Positions 1 through 10,896 of a DNA stretch of 64,000 nucleotides are shown here, piece after piece. The position numbers and the translations under genes are program-made. Below the pieces are notes generated by a model. It worked only from the letters and a program-made list of their open reading frames with translations. It made no database searches and was not told the DNA's origin. The number at the start of each line of letters is the position of its first letter. Position 1 is the first letter of the stretch. Where the stretch lies: positions 1,860,001-1,924,000 of the forward strand of contig JAWZSP010000003.1 of NCBI GenBank assembly GCA_034401135.1, in the 5' to 3' direction. This DNA comes from Volutella citrinella. Lineage: Eukaryota > Ascomycota > Sordariomycetes > Hypocreales > Nectriaceae.

Positions 1-2409
1 TCGTCTGTCTGCTCTGTGCGTCCATGCATGCTCCTTGGCACCTTTGGGCACCTTGGTGCTTTGGACTCTCGACATCCATCCCGTAGCTCTACAACCCCTC
101 TTCAGCCATCCTTTACAGCTCACCCATGTAACTGACGGTCCCCGTTTCCGGCTGGCTACATGCAGCACCCCCTCCTTGGCTTCGTCACTTACCTGACCCT
201 CGTGAAGCAGGTTGAAGGCAAGTCTTATGCAGAGCTCTCCACCCCTCCTCCATTGCTCCGGAATCTCGATTTGATTTTCTCCATGTTCCGCTGAAACAAC
301 TACTGCACGATGCTGGCCATTGACGAAGATGTCGATCCCTCACAACCCTGTAAGCGAACTCGACCAGAGGAAGCACATGAGCTGCACCTGTCAAAAAAGC
401 GGAGAGAACAACGGAACAGACATTTGTTTCCAGCATCGGTATCCAAGTCGTGGTATTGAAAGTGCTTCTAATGCGCAACGTACTAACAGGAAGCCATATC
501 TGAAGAATGACCTCGTTTCTCAGCCTTGTGCCGGTGACCGCCGACATACTGTTGTAGTGATGAGAAGGGAGGCGTTGGAATTATGAGCTGCCACGTGGGC
601 TTGTCCTTCTAGAAGATGGCTTGCTATCAATGATATGATCCTTTCACCCGATCAATGACACTTCCTCCTCCAGACAGCTGGGCAGCGGGGTGGGCGGAGG
701 ACCCATTGCCCACAAGAGCGGCCCCTCATGGTGACACCAGTGCCATGCACGTTACATGTCAAACGGCTCGGGAATCTCTGCCAGCAAACAGCTTGTGTCT
801 TGCAGTTGGGAAGTAGTATTGACGAGAATCTTACGACTGAACCCTGGTGGCGGAAGCTCTTCTGGGCGGGAGACTGGTCTAGACTCGACGGTCGGCACTC
901 TCATTGGCGTCAACCTTAAAGCCCGTCAATGCCGGGTATTCGCAGAAGCGCATGTCAAGCCGGGAATCGTGATGTTCCGTGGGTAGGGTGTGAGTACCGT
1001 GCTCCCCACGGCCTTGACGTAACCGGTACTGTAACGAAGTGACGGACCTATTAAGCTTCGGCACACTGCTGTCCTACGCAGCTGGTGATCTTGCCTCCTC
1101 CATCTCCCGCACCGCGAGATTTAATCCTCCCCCGAGACCTTTCAAAAATGGCCATGATGAAGCGAATGGTTCCATCCTCTGAACCCGCCGCCTGGGGCGT
1201 CGCAGCGCATCGGCCCATCACGCCGAAGCCCGATCCGCCGGTTCCCACTGAACCCGACACTGGTGAGGGAGACGGCATCACAGACTATGCGAGATGAGCG
1301 AACTTGATTGACAGGAACATTCCCATAAGGTAATACCCTGGGCTTCCTTGAGTATCGCTGGTCCTTGGTGGCCTGAAAGATGCTCCGCAGATGACGGCTG
1401 ACATCCTGGCATTCAGCGGATGTGTACTCGGCTTGTATAGCTGCAGGCTGTGATTGACCGATTCAAGAATACGGGGATCCATATTTCTGCCACGAATGGC
1501 ACACATTGTCCTGGTGAAATTGAACCACATAGGAGATGGCTTAGGATATATGAACATGTGACTAGCATTAAGCCAGTAATCCGTACTGGTCTTTGGTGTG
1601 ATAGGACTGAAGAGTACATCAGATGTAGGAGTAGCGACAGATTTTACTCGTCTGGAATTATTTATGAACTTACGAAATACTATGGAGTACCATTTGATGG
1701 TATCAATATATCTTGTGTCTCCTCTGACGGCCAGTCACCAGGCTGGGCGCTGAGGAAGCCCCGCCTCGAACCGCGATGTGCACAATTTCGACTCACTAGG
1801 TTGATGATGGGACGGAAAAAAGATGTTAGACTTCTTGTCAATAAAAAGATTGAATTATTTTACCAAAGTGATCATATGATGGCACGCCTGAGGTGACCTC
1901 GCATAACCGTCACAGTCCAGTGAAGCTTTCACTCCAGCAGAGCTCCAAGGACGAACATTAAAATCCTATTCCCGACACAATTACTTGAAAGGGTAATGAG
2001 AGGGCATATTTGAGTGTTAAATATGCTTATAATATATCGTAGAATAACGCAATATGGGCGAGAACAGCAAGCATTGGTGGTTAGGATTGGTTTGAGCCAG
2101 CAGCCAGCCAGGCAGTTGATACTAGCAGCCGGCACTGTATTATGGTAGGCGGTGCCTGGTGGGTGGGAACACCCCTGACTTGGGCGAATGGGGGGCATTG
2201 TGGTCCGTGCACGCCTGGGGCATGGGAGAAGAAAGAACTGGAAGGCTGCCACATTTTTTTGGAAGCTCGACCAGCTCCCAAATTGAACCGAGTCGACGAC
2301 GCCGCCTTTGCTCCGCCAACCCACGTAGACGTCCAAGACTTGCTCTACGCCCAAACCGACCGACCGACCGAGAGCCCCGGAATCGACGACTACCACACCA
2401 GCGCCCATC
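1..2409. other. Intergenic region without supported genes; contains an AT-rich patch
   Basis: I find no gene with splice-consistent, recognisable coding sequence here. The stretch at roughly 1480-2060 is clearly richer in A and T than the rest of the window and carries an unrecognised 148-codon open frame (1450-1896), which may be a decayed repeat or chance. The last 200 bases before 2410 are the promoter and 5' leader of the CCT7 gene. Confidence 0.5.
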
Positions 2410-4382
2410 ATGTCGTTCGGAGGCCAGACGCCGACGATCATCGTCCTCAAGGAAGGTCCGTTTTACCCCGCCGCCCCTCGTCCATCGCCCTCGTCCGCCA
2501 AATATAGGGTCACCGACATGGCGGATCCAGGGGCCGACGATGAGGGCCTCACCCCACCCGTCACGGCCTCATACGCTGACCTTGTCTCTACTTGTGAATA
2601 GGAACCGACACCTCCCAGGGCAAGGGACAGATCATCTCCAACATCAACGCCTGTCTAGCCGTGCAAGCGACTATCAAGTCGACGCTGGGTCCCTATGGCG
2701 GCGACCTGCTCATGGTGGATGAGAATGGCAAGCAGACCATTACCAACGACGGCGCCACCGTCATGAAGGTGCGAACATTCACGGGCGACATGTCTCCATG
2801 TTGCTACCCCCTTGTTCAGGGGCGATGCCCCTCTGCAAGCGATACTGACCGTGCCCCTCCCTCATCCAGCTCCTCGACATCGTGCACCCCGCAGCCCGAA
2901 TTCTCGTCGACATCGCCCGATCGCAAGACGCCGAAGTGGGTGATGGAACTACGTCCGTCGTCGTCCTCGCAGGTGAGGTCCTGAAGGAGGTGCGGGAACA
3001 CGTCGAGCAGGGCGTCAGCTCCCAGATCATTATCAAGGGTCTGCGAAGGGCCTGCCAGATGGCAGTCAACAAGATCAAGGAGATTGCAGTGAGCACCAAC
3101 GAGGGTAACCGCCGGGCGACCCTCAGCAAGCTAGCTGCCACTGCTATGACCAGCAAGCTGATCAAGCGGAACACCGAATTCTTCACAAAGAGTGCGTGCC
3201 CACGACCACGACTCGCAAGCCAGATGCTAACCAAGTTTCGCAGTGGTTGTCGACGCCGTGCTATCGCTCGACCAGGACGACCTAAACGAGAAGCTCATCG
3301 GAATCAAGAAGATCCCCGGTGGCTCGCTAACCGAGTCGCTATTCATCAACGGCGTCGCCTTCAAGAAGACCTTCTCCTATGCCGGTTTCGAGCAACAGCC
3401 CAAGTCTTTCGTCAACCCCAAGATCGTGTGCCTCAATGTCGAGCTCGAGCTCAAGGCTGAGAAGGACAACGCCGAGGTCCGCGTTGAGCAGGTCTCCGAG
3501 TACCAGGCCATCGTCGACGCCGAGTGGCAGATCATCTACAAGAAGCTAGAGGCCTGCTACAAGACCGGTGCCAAGGTGGTGCTCAGCAAGCTGCCCATTG
3601 GAGATCTCGCCACCCAGTTCTTCGCCGACCGAGACATCTTTTGTGCCGGCCGTGTCGCCGCCGAGGACATGGAACGCGTGGTCCAGGCCACTGGCGCCGT
3701 CGTGCAGTCTACCTGCTCCGACATCCTGCCAGAGCACCTTGGTGTCTGCGGCAAGTTCGAGGAGCGCCAGATTGGCGGGGAGCGCTTCAACTTCTTCGAG
3801 GACTGCCCCGAGGCCAAGACCTGCACGCTCGTGCTGCGCGGTGGAGCTGAGCAGTTCATCGCTGAGGTTGAGCGCTCGCTTCACGATGCCATTATGATTG
3901 TTAAGCGTGCGATCCGCAACCACCTCATTGTTGGTGGTGGCGGTGCCACTGAGATGGAGATCTCGGCCTACCTCCACGGCTTTGCCGACCAGAACATTCC
4001 TCACAAGCAACAAACCATCATCAAGTCTTTCGCCAAGGCCCTCGAGATCATTCCCCGCCAGCTTTGCGACAACGCTGGCTTCGACGCTACCGACATCCTC
4101 AACAAGCTTCGTGTGGAGCACCGCAAGGGCAGCACCTGGGCTGGAGTTGACTTCCAGAACGAAGGCGTTACCGACATGATGGAGCGCTTTGTGTGGGAGC
4201 CTGCTCTTGTCAAGACCAACGCCATCCAGGCCGCCACCGAGGCCGCGTGCCTCATCCTCGGCGTCGACGAGACCATCCAAAACGAGGCGAGCCAACAGCC
4301 GCAGGCCCCTGGCCAGGCCCTGCCCCCAGGAGCCGCTCAGCGAGCGCTCCGGGGCCGTGGACGCGGCATGCCCCGGAGGTAA
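2410..4382 (+). CDS. CCT7: T-complex protein 1 subunit eta (CCT7)
   Basis: Four exons: 2410-2455, 2602-2768, 2870-3191 and 3244-4382; all junctions keep frame and give 557 aa, the usual length of CCT eta. The product is one of the eight subunits of the cytosolic TRiC/CCT chaperonin that folds actin, tubulin and WD-repeat proteins. Visible family motifs are VLKEGTD near the N-terminus, NDGAT, the ATPase signature GDGTTS, the eta-typical stretch IGIKK-GG-L, and [10 protein letters not shown] plus [10 protein letters not shown] in the C-terminal equatorial domain. The assignment to eta rather than another subunit rests on [13 protein letters not shown] and [10 protein letters not shown], which are near-identical in eukaryotic eta subunits. 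The tail ends in a Gln/Pro stretch followed by GRGRGMPRR. The start ATG is the only one that joins to the conserved N-terminus. Another CCT subunit gene (CCT6) lies about 19 kb downstream on the same strand. Confidence 0.96.
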
Positions 4383-5215
4383 AGGAGTGTCAGCAGAGGA
4401 GGGACCAAAAAAGCAAGCTACGGGGGCTCGGTTTCCGGACGGCGACAGGTACAATAATACTCGAGAGAATATAGAAAGAACATAGCCGGGTTTGGCACAT
4501 GGTCATGATCGAATCTGTCGCGCCCGTCCGTGGGAACTGTGGTCCCGAACCAGTGTAGAGTCACCGTCTGAAAGAAGCTCGCCACCCTCCCGGGCTACGA
4601 GCGACAGAGAGTGAGGGCAGGGAGTGAGGGTGAGGGGCACCGACAAGAACCGCAACTTGTCTCGCGATTAGAGAGTCCCTCTTCGGCCGCAAGCATTAGA
4701 ATGAGAGGGCACTCGACCAGTTGGCGTGGCCGTAGTGGGGGTGGAGGAATCTGTATGATAACCTATAGCCGAACCCTAGCCTCAACCTCTTGAAGTTCCA
4801 ATCTTCTTGCCAAATTGCATCATCTACGGCAGTAGTGCTTATGAGGACGTCAAATGTGAGGAATTCCGGAGATGCACACATCTCGTCCATGGTGAGATAC
4901 GCAATAATCGTTGTAGATGGTATTGTTTTCGTGGCGGGTGCTCTGATTAATTACTAACAAAATTAAAAACGGCTTTCATTTTTCTTTTCTTTCATGCCTT
5001 GTGAGCTGCTCATTTTGGGGACATTACTCATGCTCAAAGAAGAGGACGCGGCTGGGGCCCAATGCAACGCTCGCTTCGCTTCGAAATGCTTCCAAAGGAC
5101 AAACCCGCTCCAAACGCCAACCCAACACGACTGTCACCGACAGCTCTTGACCTTTTCTCTTGCCCCTCCATGGCCAGAAGAAACACGGCCACTGGTAAAA
5201 AACGCGTGCTTGCTA
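4383..5215. other. Convergent intergenic region between CCT7 and the Spt10-like gene
   Basis: This is the 3' side of both neighbours, so it should hold two 3' UTRs and polyadenylation sites. It contains an AT-rich stretch around 4945-4995 with a T-rich run, compatible with transcript ends. I see no gene. Confidence 0.5.
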
Positions 5216-7147
5216 CTACACGTTCCCGGACCCAAAGTTAACGTCGTACAGGCCCCTATCCTTACTATTACTAGGGTCGTGGGTCATACCCATGTCGACA
5301 ACGACATCGTCATCCTGGTGGTGGTCGATGAGCATCTCCAGGTCGCGGTCCACGGCGTCGGGCTCGTCGTCCTCGGTGGCGTTGAGTAGCGCCTGGAAGT
5401 CGGCGGGGGAGTGGTACTGGTCAAACGCCGGCAGGTCGTGGGCGTGGACGACCTGGTGCTGGCCGTGTGGGTTGTGGTGCAGGGCGTGCATTGCATGAGG
5501 CGGCGGGTTGATGATTTGCGGATCAATGGGCTGGTAGGCGGCGGCCGGGTCATGGACGTGGGAGTGGGCGTGGGCGTGTGGGTGCGCGTGGTGATGGGGA
5601 TGGTGCGAGTCGGAGGGGTCTTGGAGCATGGGGTTGTGGTGATGAGGCTGGTGATGCTGCTGCTGAGTGTGCGAGGCGTGCGGCTGGTGTTGGTGAGGCT
5701 GCTGCAGCCCATGGTCGAGGGGTGTCTGCATAGCGTGCGAAGCCGGGAGGAGCGAAATGTCAGCTGGGTTAGCAAAGGGGCTTGGGGTCTGGATTGAGTT
5801 TGGCTGCGTGAGCGTCGACAGCATGGCAGAGCTCGTACTGTTGTGCGTGCTGCCGTGGTTCTGCAGCGCCATGACTCGGATGGGCTGCTGGTCAGATCTC
5901 GCTGTCCCGTCCATGCTGATGCTACCGTGGCTCATGGCGGACGTCGGTGGTGCTACCACTGGCGACGCCGACGGTACTCCTACTGGTGCTACTGTTGATG
6001 TTGTCGTTGAAGATGGCGGAGGTGCCAGGGGCGGTATTGATGCCATTGCTCCCAATGTCGTCGATGCCGCCGCCGTAGTCGTCCCCTTTCTCGCGCCACC
6101 GGGATGGGGTGTCTTACCCAACTCCTTGCACTCGACGCAGCTCCGGATGACGTCGCTCACCGTCTCCTTGATACGGCTCCAGTGGTACTTCTCGGCGATG
6201 GTGGCCGTCGTCTTGTTGATGCCGCCGTGCTGCTGCGCATGCACCTGGCGCGCAATGTCAAACTGGCGGGCCGGGTCGGAGATGACCTCCTTGTCCTTGA
6301 GCATGAGCTTGTCGCCGTCGAGCAGCTTATAGTGCGTCGCCGCGCTGCGGAGCCTGCTTTTCTCGGCCCGGTCAGCGCCGTTCGGGTATTCGCCGTACTT
6401 GAGGTAGAACTTGATCTTGTCGAAACGCTCTTCACTCACGATATCGTCGCTTTCGCGCGGGGCCAGATCGCGGCCGTAGATGATGGCGTCGATCAGCTGG
6501 CCCGGGTAGCTGCGCAGGTTGCCGCAGCCCTTGACGCGGCCGATGCGCTTGAAGCCCAGGGCGTCCCAGATGCGGCACGAGGCCACGTTGGTCTCGTAGA
6601 CGAGGTTGAAGACACTGTAGGTGTAGCCCAGGCGCGGCGCCCACTCGAGGTACGCCTCGCCCATGAGGCGGCCCACGCCCCGGTTGCGGGCGGCCTCGGT
6701 GACGATGAAGCCGGCGTTGCAGACGTGGCTGCTGCGGCCCGGGTAGTTGGGCTTGATGTAGAAGCTGCCCAGGCACTCGCGCGACCAGTCCTTGCCCTCG
6801 ACAACGTCCTCGGGGCGCTCGATGCTTCCGAGGAGCATGATGGCGCCAAAGTTCTGAAACCAGTAAGAAGCAAACTTGTCAGTCTCGAAGGGGTCCACCA
6901 TGGGATACGAATCGCCGCCCTCGATTTCCTTGTTGAGCTGGTCGCACAGGTACGCAGCAAGGGAGGGCGGCACCTGGTCGCGCGACGCAAAGGGCACAAT
7001 GGTGGCCACGGTCTGGCGATCGCGCAAAGTCACCTGCCGGGGCACGATGTCCGGGGGGAAGCCGGGGTTGTTCGGATCCGGGTACGGAGGGTTGCCCGAA
7101 ACCCGGTAAATAGCGGGGCTCGCCGGATCGTCGAGGAGGGCCGGCAT
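5216..7147 (-). CDS. Spt10-like GNAT protein with integrase-type HHCC zinc finger
   Basis: Single exon, 643 aa from the ATG at 7147; the open frame runs 28 codons further upstream but has no ATG there. Residues about 100-225 form a GNAT acetyltransferase domain with acetyl-CoA loop RNRGVG at 154-159. It is followed by a zinc-binding motif H303-x3-H307-x29-C337-x2-C340, the arrangement of retroviral and retrotransposon integrases. This combination is the hallmark of yeast Spt10 (640 aa), which binds histone gene upstream activating sequences and activates core histone transcription; the DNA-binding role there maps to the HHCC finger. From about residue 380 the protein is low complexity, with Ser/Thr/Ala segments and a long His/Gln/Pro-rich tail, ending in an acidic stretch (EDDEPDAVDRDLEML and a DDDVVVD cluster). 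A nuclear role in histone gene regulation is inferred from architecture and length. Acetyltransferase activity is not proven even for the yeast protein. Confidence 0.82.
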   Translation of the reverse strand: MPALLDDPASPAIYRVSGNPPYPDPNNPGFPPDIVPRQVTLRDRQTVATIVPFASRDQVPPSLAAYLCDQLNKEIEGGDSYPMVDPFETDKFASYWFQNFGAIMLLGSIERPEDVVEGKDWSRECLGSFYIKPNYPGRSSHVCNAGFIVTEAARNRGVGRLMGEAYLEWAPRLGYTYSVFNLVYETNVASCRIWDALGFKRIGRVKGCGNLRSYPGQLIDAIIYGRDLAPRESDDIVSEERFDKIKFYLKYGEYPNGADRAEKSRLRSAATHYKLLDGDKLMLKDKEVISDPARQFDIARQVHAQQHGGINKTTATIAEKYHWSRIKETVSDVIRSCVECKELGKTPHPGGARKGTTTAAASTTLGAMASIPPLAPPPSSTTTSTVAPVGVPSASPVVAPPTSAMSHGSISMDGTARSDQQPIRVMALQNHGSTHNSTSSAMLSTLTQPNSIQTPSPFANPADISLLPASHAMQTPLDHGLQQPHQHQPHASHTQQQHHQPHHHNPMLQDPSDSHHPHHHAHPHAHAHSHVHDPAAAYQPIDPQIINPPPHAMHALHHNPHGQHQVVHAHDLPAFDQYHSPADFQALLNATEDDEPDAVDRDLEMLIDHHQDDDVVVDMGMTHDPSNSKDRGLYDVNFGSGNV

Positions 7148-8864
7148 TTTCGGTGGCCGGGCCGCGGTCGGAGGCGGGGGAGGGAGAAGGGAGGGAGGGA
7201 TGGTGGTGGCGACGGACAGCAACAGCGACAAACAGATTGTGCGTGCAGAGATATCTGTGCACAGAGGGCCCTGGTTAGCTTTTGGATTTTATAATGAGCT
7301 GCCATGGAAGTCATGGAACCGTCTGGGCCGCATTCACCAGTCACAGCTTCGGCGAAACTGGCCAATAGCGGCGCTTGGTGGGGGAGCAATGGGACAAGCT
7401 AGGCTCGGGGCCCTCCGTCAACGGCCTCGAAAACAAGCGTCCCAAAGCTATGCGGCTCTCCACTGCCACAGTGGGTATTGTGTAATGGTCGGGGAGGGTT
7501 GGAGGGAGGGGACGGTTTTATGCGATCAAGGAGGGCGGGCGGACATACCAACCAATATCCAACGTGGCCGTCCTGAGCCAAACTACTACGGTGGGACAAT
7601 AGCCCGGTCTCGGTTGCCGACGAGTCGATTGCGGAGACGATGACGGCGGATGATAGTTCTTTCTGCAGTCTGCCGTGTGCTCAGGCCTTCTTTATCGGCC
7701 GACAGAACAGGGGAGCTGACTGAAGCTACCAGGAGAAGCAATGCTGCCAGCAAGGGTTGCTTGGACTGTTGGTTGCACAGCTGCCACAATAGTCCGTGCT
7801 CACCAGACCTAACCAGGCCAGCAACAAAAGCGTCAGCGGAGTGCGCAGCTCCCACTGGACTGGTGGATGGGTGGACGACTGGATACACAGTGAACGGATC
7901 CTGGCTGCCAGGGTATCAGACTTCGGTTCCAGGCGGCGTGCCCTAGAGCTTGGCCGATGGAGCCTGCAGGCAGAAACTGTGGTGCTGTGCAGGCCGTACT
8001 GTAATCACTGGCAATGCCCTCCACCTCGGTGCGCTTGGCGGCCGTGATGTGCTGTGCCGCGATGTGATGGGATGTGCTGTGCTGTGGTTTGCTACCCAGG
8101 AGCGTCTTGCGGTGCCCCGTTTGTGTGCTGCTGTGCTGAAATGTGCAGTCGTGAGCAATTCTACTCCGTGGAGCAGTGAGTGTGTGTGACTGTGTCGTGT
8201 GAGTGAGGGGAAACGTGTGGGGAAGATGGGACCCTGGCCCTTTGTGAAGGGCGCCCCGCCAGATCAAATGCCGGCGCGTTGCGCAGGGGTTTTAGTTTAT
8301 CCGGGAAACAAGCAAGAGCCAAGAGGGCATTGAAGATGCAACTGCATACTGATGGGATACACCACGCTACTTCAGCTCATGGCTCGAAGAAAAATATAAA
8401 TGAGTTCACTGCTCTTTCTATCGGCCTCTTGGTTACCAGTGTGTCAAAGCTCCAGTGCAATTAGCCGCCAACGCCGGCCTTGAAAGTTGGGACAATATGG
8501 GAATCATGGCCAGGGCCTTTAACTGATATATTGCCAAGCACGGACTATCTAGTGGTAGTAATTACCCCGAACCCGATCCTGAACGTAGACTGAGAATTAA
8601 TAAATACTCTCCTAAGTTGATATCAGCATCAACATCTGCTGCCAGGAAAGGTTGGCACAGTGTCAAACATGCCACTGACTAGTTCGGCTGACAGCAAGGC
8701 CAGTGTCTCTAAACAGGAATCCAACACAATCATGACAGGTTCCAACAAGAAACGCTTGGTATTTTCACATCAGTTTATAGCTACACTAACAAGCTTCAAC
8801 CTACATGCAATGGCCTATTTTACATCCCCCATACATATTGTACAACGGAGGCTCGCGTCCTCCT
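7148..8864. other. Intergenic: Spt10-like promoter side and MRP4 3' side
   Basis: No supported gene. A strongly strand-asymmetric tract lies at about 7165-7215: purine-rich on +, hence pyrimidine-rich on the coding strand just 5' of the Spt10-like ATG, as is common in fungal promoters and leaders. A degenerate GTGCTGTG/GATGTG simple repeat occupies about 8044-8095. The rest is unremarkable. Confidence 0.5.
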
Positions 8865-10499
8865 CTACTGCTGCTTCGTGCTCTCAATCTCAGCCTCAAT
8901 CTCAAGCGCCTTTTTCTTCAGCTGGGACAGCTGCTCCTCGATGCTGGCCAGCGGGCCGGCGTCATCTGCGGTTGACTCGGTCGCAGCGGGCTCAGTCGCG
9001 GCGGGCTTGATCTCCGCCTCAATCTCAAGCGCCTTCTCCTTCAGCTGGGACAGCTGCTCCTCGATGCTGGCCAGCCGGCCGGCGCCATCCGTGGTTGACT
9101 TGGTCGCAGCGGGCTTAGCGTCAGGCGCAGCGGCCGTCTCGCCCAAGATCGCAACCATCTCGTCCTCGTTCACCTCCAGGTCCACCTTGTCGAACTGCGT
9201 CCTCAGGATGTTCTGCTCCTCCTCGGTGAAGCCCTCGACGTTCTGCTGCAGGCGGCCCATGACGGCCTTCCTCTCGGCAAAGGCAGCCTTCTTCTCCTTC
9301 TCCATGTGATTCTCCAGGTCGTTGGGGTTGGGCCAGGAAACCTTGCCCTTGACGGCGTCCTTGAGGCGTCGGCGCTGGCCGGCTTGGCCAGCCCGGCCGA
9401 GAACGCCAGCAACAACGGCCATGGCTCGGAGACTACGGCGCAGTCAGTTCACGTCCTCAGCTTATCCAGTTCGGGAAATCATACCTATCGTCGTTGGCAG
9501 GGATGGTGTAGGTCACCCAGGATGGGTCCGCATCGGTGTCAATCACACCAATGGTGGGGATGCTCTTCAGACCACACTCGTAGAGCATGGTATAATTCTC
9601 GATGGGGTTCAAGCAAACGACCAGGTCAGGCATCAACGGACGGGCAGCGCCCATGTACCTCTCAAAACCTTCCAGCCTCTGGTCCTGGTGGTCAACAACC
9701 TTGGTGGCCTGTCCAGCCAGAATCACGTCTCGGTTGGTGATGGCGCCGGGCGTCCACTTGGTGAACAGGTGACAGGCCTGAGCCATCTCTGCGGCCTTTG
9801 CAACAATCTCCATCTGGCCCTTGCGGTTTCCGACGAAGAGGATAAGACCACCGCGGAAAGCCACGTCTTCCACCACGCGCGCCGCCCTTCGCAGGTGAGC
9901 TGCTGTCGTCTCGAGATTGATGATGTGGACACCCTCACGCACGCCATAGATGTAGCGGGAGTTGGCCGGGTTCCATCGCGAGGTGCTGTGTCCCAGATGG
10001 GTTTGCGACGCCATCAAGAGCTCGAGCGTCACATCTTCAGGTCCAGGGGGGTTGGTAAGCAGCTCGGTGGGCACGTAGCGACGCTCAACGGCCGATCCAA
10101 TCTTTCGGGTTTCCTTCTGGATACGGTTGAATTCAGCAAACTGCTCGGCCGGGGAGACGGGTGTCGCTGAGTTGGGGGTCGGGTGAGCTGTTGTCCAAGC
10201 GACTCCTTTGTGCTCGTGTGCCGAGTCTGCACCTAGGGTGAGGATAGCATCCTGGACCTGCCTCTGCTTCTTTCGAGCTGCAGAGATTACTTTCTGAGGA
10301 CCTTGGCTGGGGGTGCTTGGGGCGGGCTGCGGGTTCTCGGGCTTGGTCTGCGTCGTGACCTCGGTCGACAACTGTCGCAGAACGGAACGGCGGAGCGGAG
10401 CGGCCAAAGCACGGCGGCCTAGACGCGTGAGAATACGAAATCAAGTCGGCCGGCATCAATTGACTCACCATACCGCACGGCGGCGTTCCTCAGTATCAT
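8865..10499 (-). CDS. MRP4: Mitochondrial small-subunit ribosomal protein uS2m (MRP4)
   Basis: Three exons on the minus strand: 10499-10469, 10418-9485 and 9432-8865, giving 510 aa. The short first exon encodes MILRNAAVRY and joins through a 50-nt intron. The protein has a basic mitochondrial-targeting N-terminus, a low-complexity region, and then a uS2 core from about residue 135: THLGHSTSRWNP, YIYGVREGVHIINLE, FVGNRKGQ and CLNPIENYTMLYECG. The second intron (52 nt) interrupts the core end: IPANDD is followed by SLRAM...VLGRAGQ, the terminal uS2 helix. Without this splice the downstream frame looks like a separate hypothetical gene; it is the C-terminal exon. Beyond the core lies a fungal-type extension with two copies of a 41-residue coiled-coil-like unit (IEEQLSQLK, ALEIEAEI). 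It acts in the mitoribosome small subunit. The core assignment is sure; the exact first exon is slightly less so. Confidence 0.9.
8893..9114 (-). repeat. Two-copy 123-bp in-frame direct repeat inside MRP4
   Basis: Two near-identical segments (8893-8991 and 9016-9114) are offset by exactly 123 bp, 41 codons. Both encode an acidic/hydrophobic helix containing SIEEQLSQLK and ALEIEAEI, preceded by Thr/Ser/Asp/Gly-rich linkers. Differences are scattered point changes, suggesting a fairly recent duplication that has kept the frame. Confidence 0.9.
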
Positions 10500-10896
10500 G
10501 GCGAAAAGATATTGAGCTTGCTCGTGATACTGGCCTGGTGTCGTTCGACGATCACCAAATTTTGGACGAAAGTCAGGGCATGGGGCAACGTTGTTCCGGC
10601 TCCGCCCGCCCGCGACCAAACCTCACAACCACCCCTGCCAACAACAACTAACACCTGATCTCAGTCAAGCCGGACGTAATTGGATGAATAAAGCAATTCT
10701 CAAATGGGAGCAAAGGTGACGGGGATTGTCAAATTGGATCGAATATCAAGGCAACTTGAACAGTTGTAACGAGAAAGAGAAAAGAAGGGAATTAAGCTAA
10801 AGGGTACTCTAGAGACATAATGTTCTACATATGTACAATCTCCACCCCATTGTCTTCGTCATGTCATTATCAGAAGGGCGCACATGTATGTCCTGT
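10500..10896. other. Intergenic: MRP4 promoter and CBS-PB1 gene 3' end
   Basis: Both flanking genes are on the minus strand, so this is the 5' region of MRP4 and the 3' UTR of the CBS-PB1 gene. It is AT-richer around 10680-10830. No gene is seen. Confidence 0.5.

Noticed and set aside
1450..1896. 148-codon open frame in the AT-rich patch
   Set aside because: No recognisable motif, odd composition and no splice context; kept only as part of the note on the patch.
3546..4454. 302-codon frame antisense to CCT7
   Set aside because: Shadow of the CCT7 exon; codon bias explains it.
7148..7231. 28-codon upstream extension of the Spt10-like frame
   Set aside because: It begins with TTG, not ATG, and encodes a proline-rich stretch from the pyrimidine-rich leader.
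6104..7294. 396-codon frame opposite the Spt10-like gene
   Set aside because: Antisense to the GNAT/HHCC region; repetitive Val/Ala/Asp composition is typical of shadows.
8865..9422. Separate hypothetical gene of 185 aa next to MRP4
   Set aside because: A 52-nt intron joins it in frame to MRP4, rebuilding the terminal uS2 helix.
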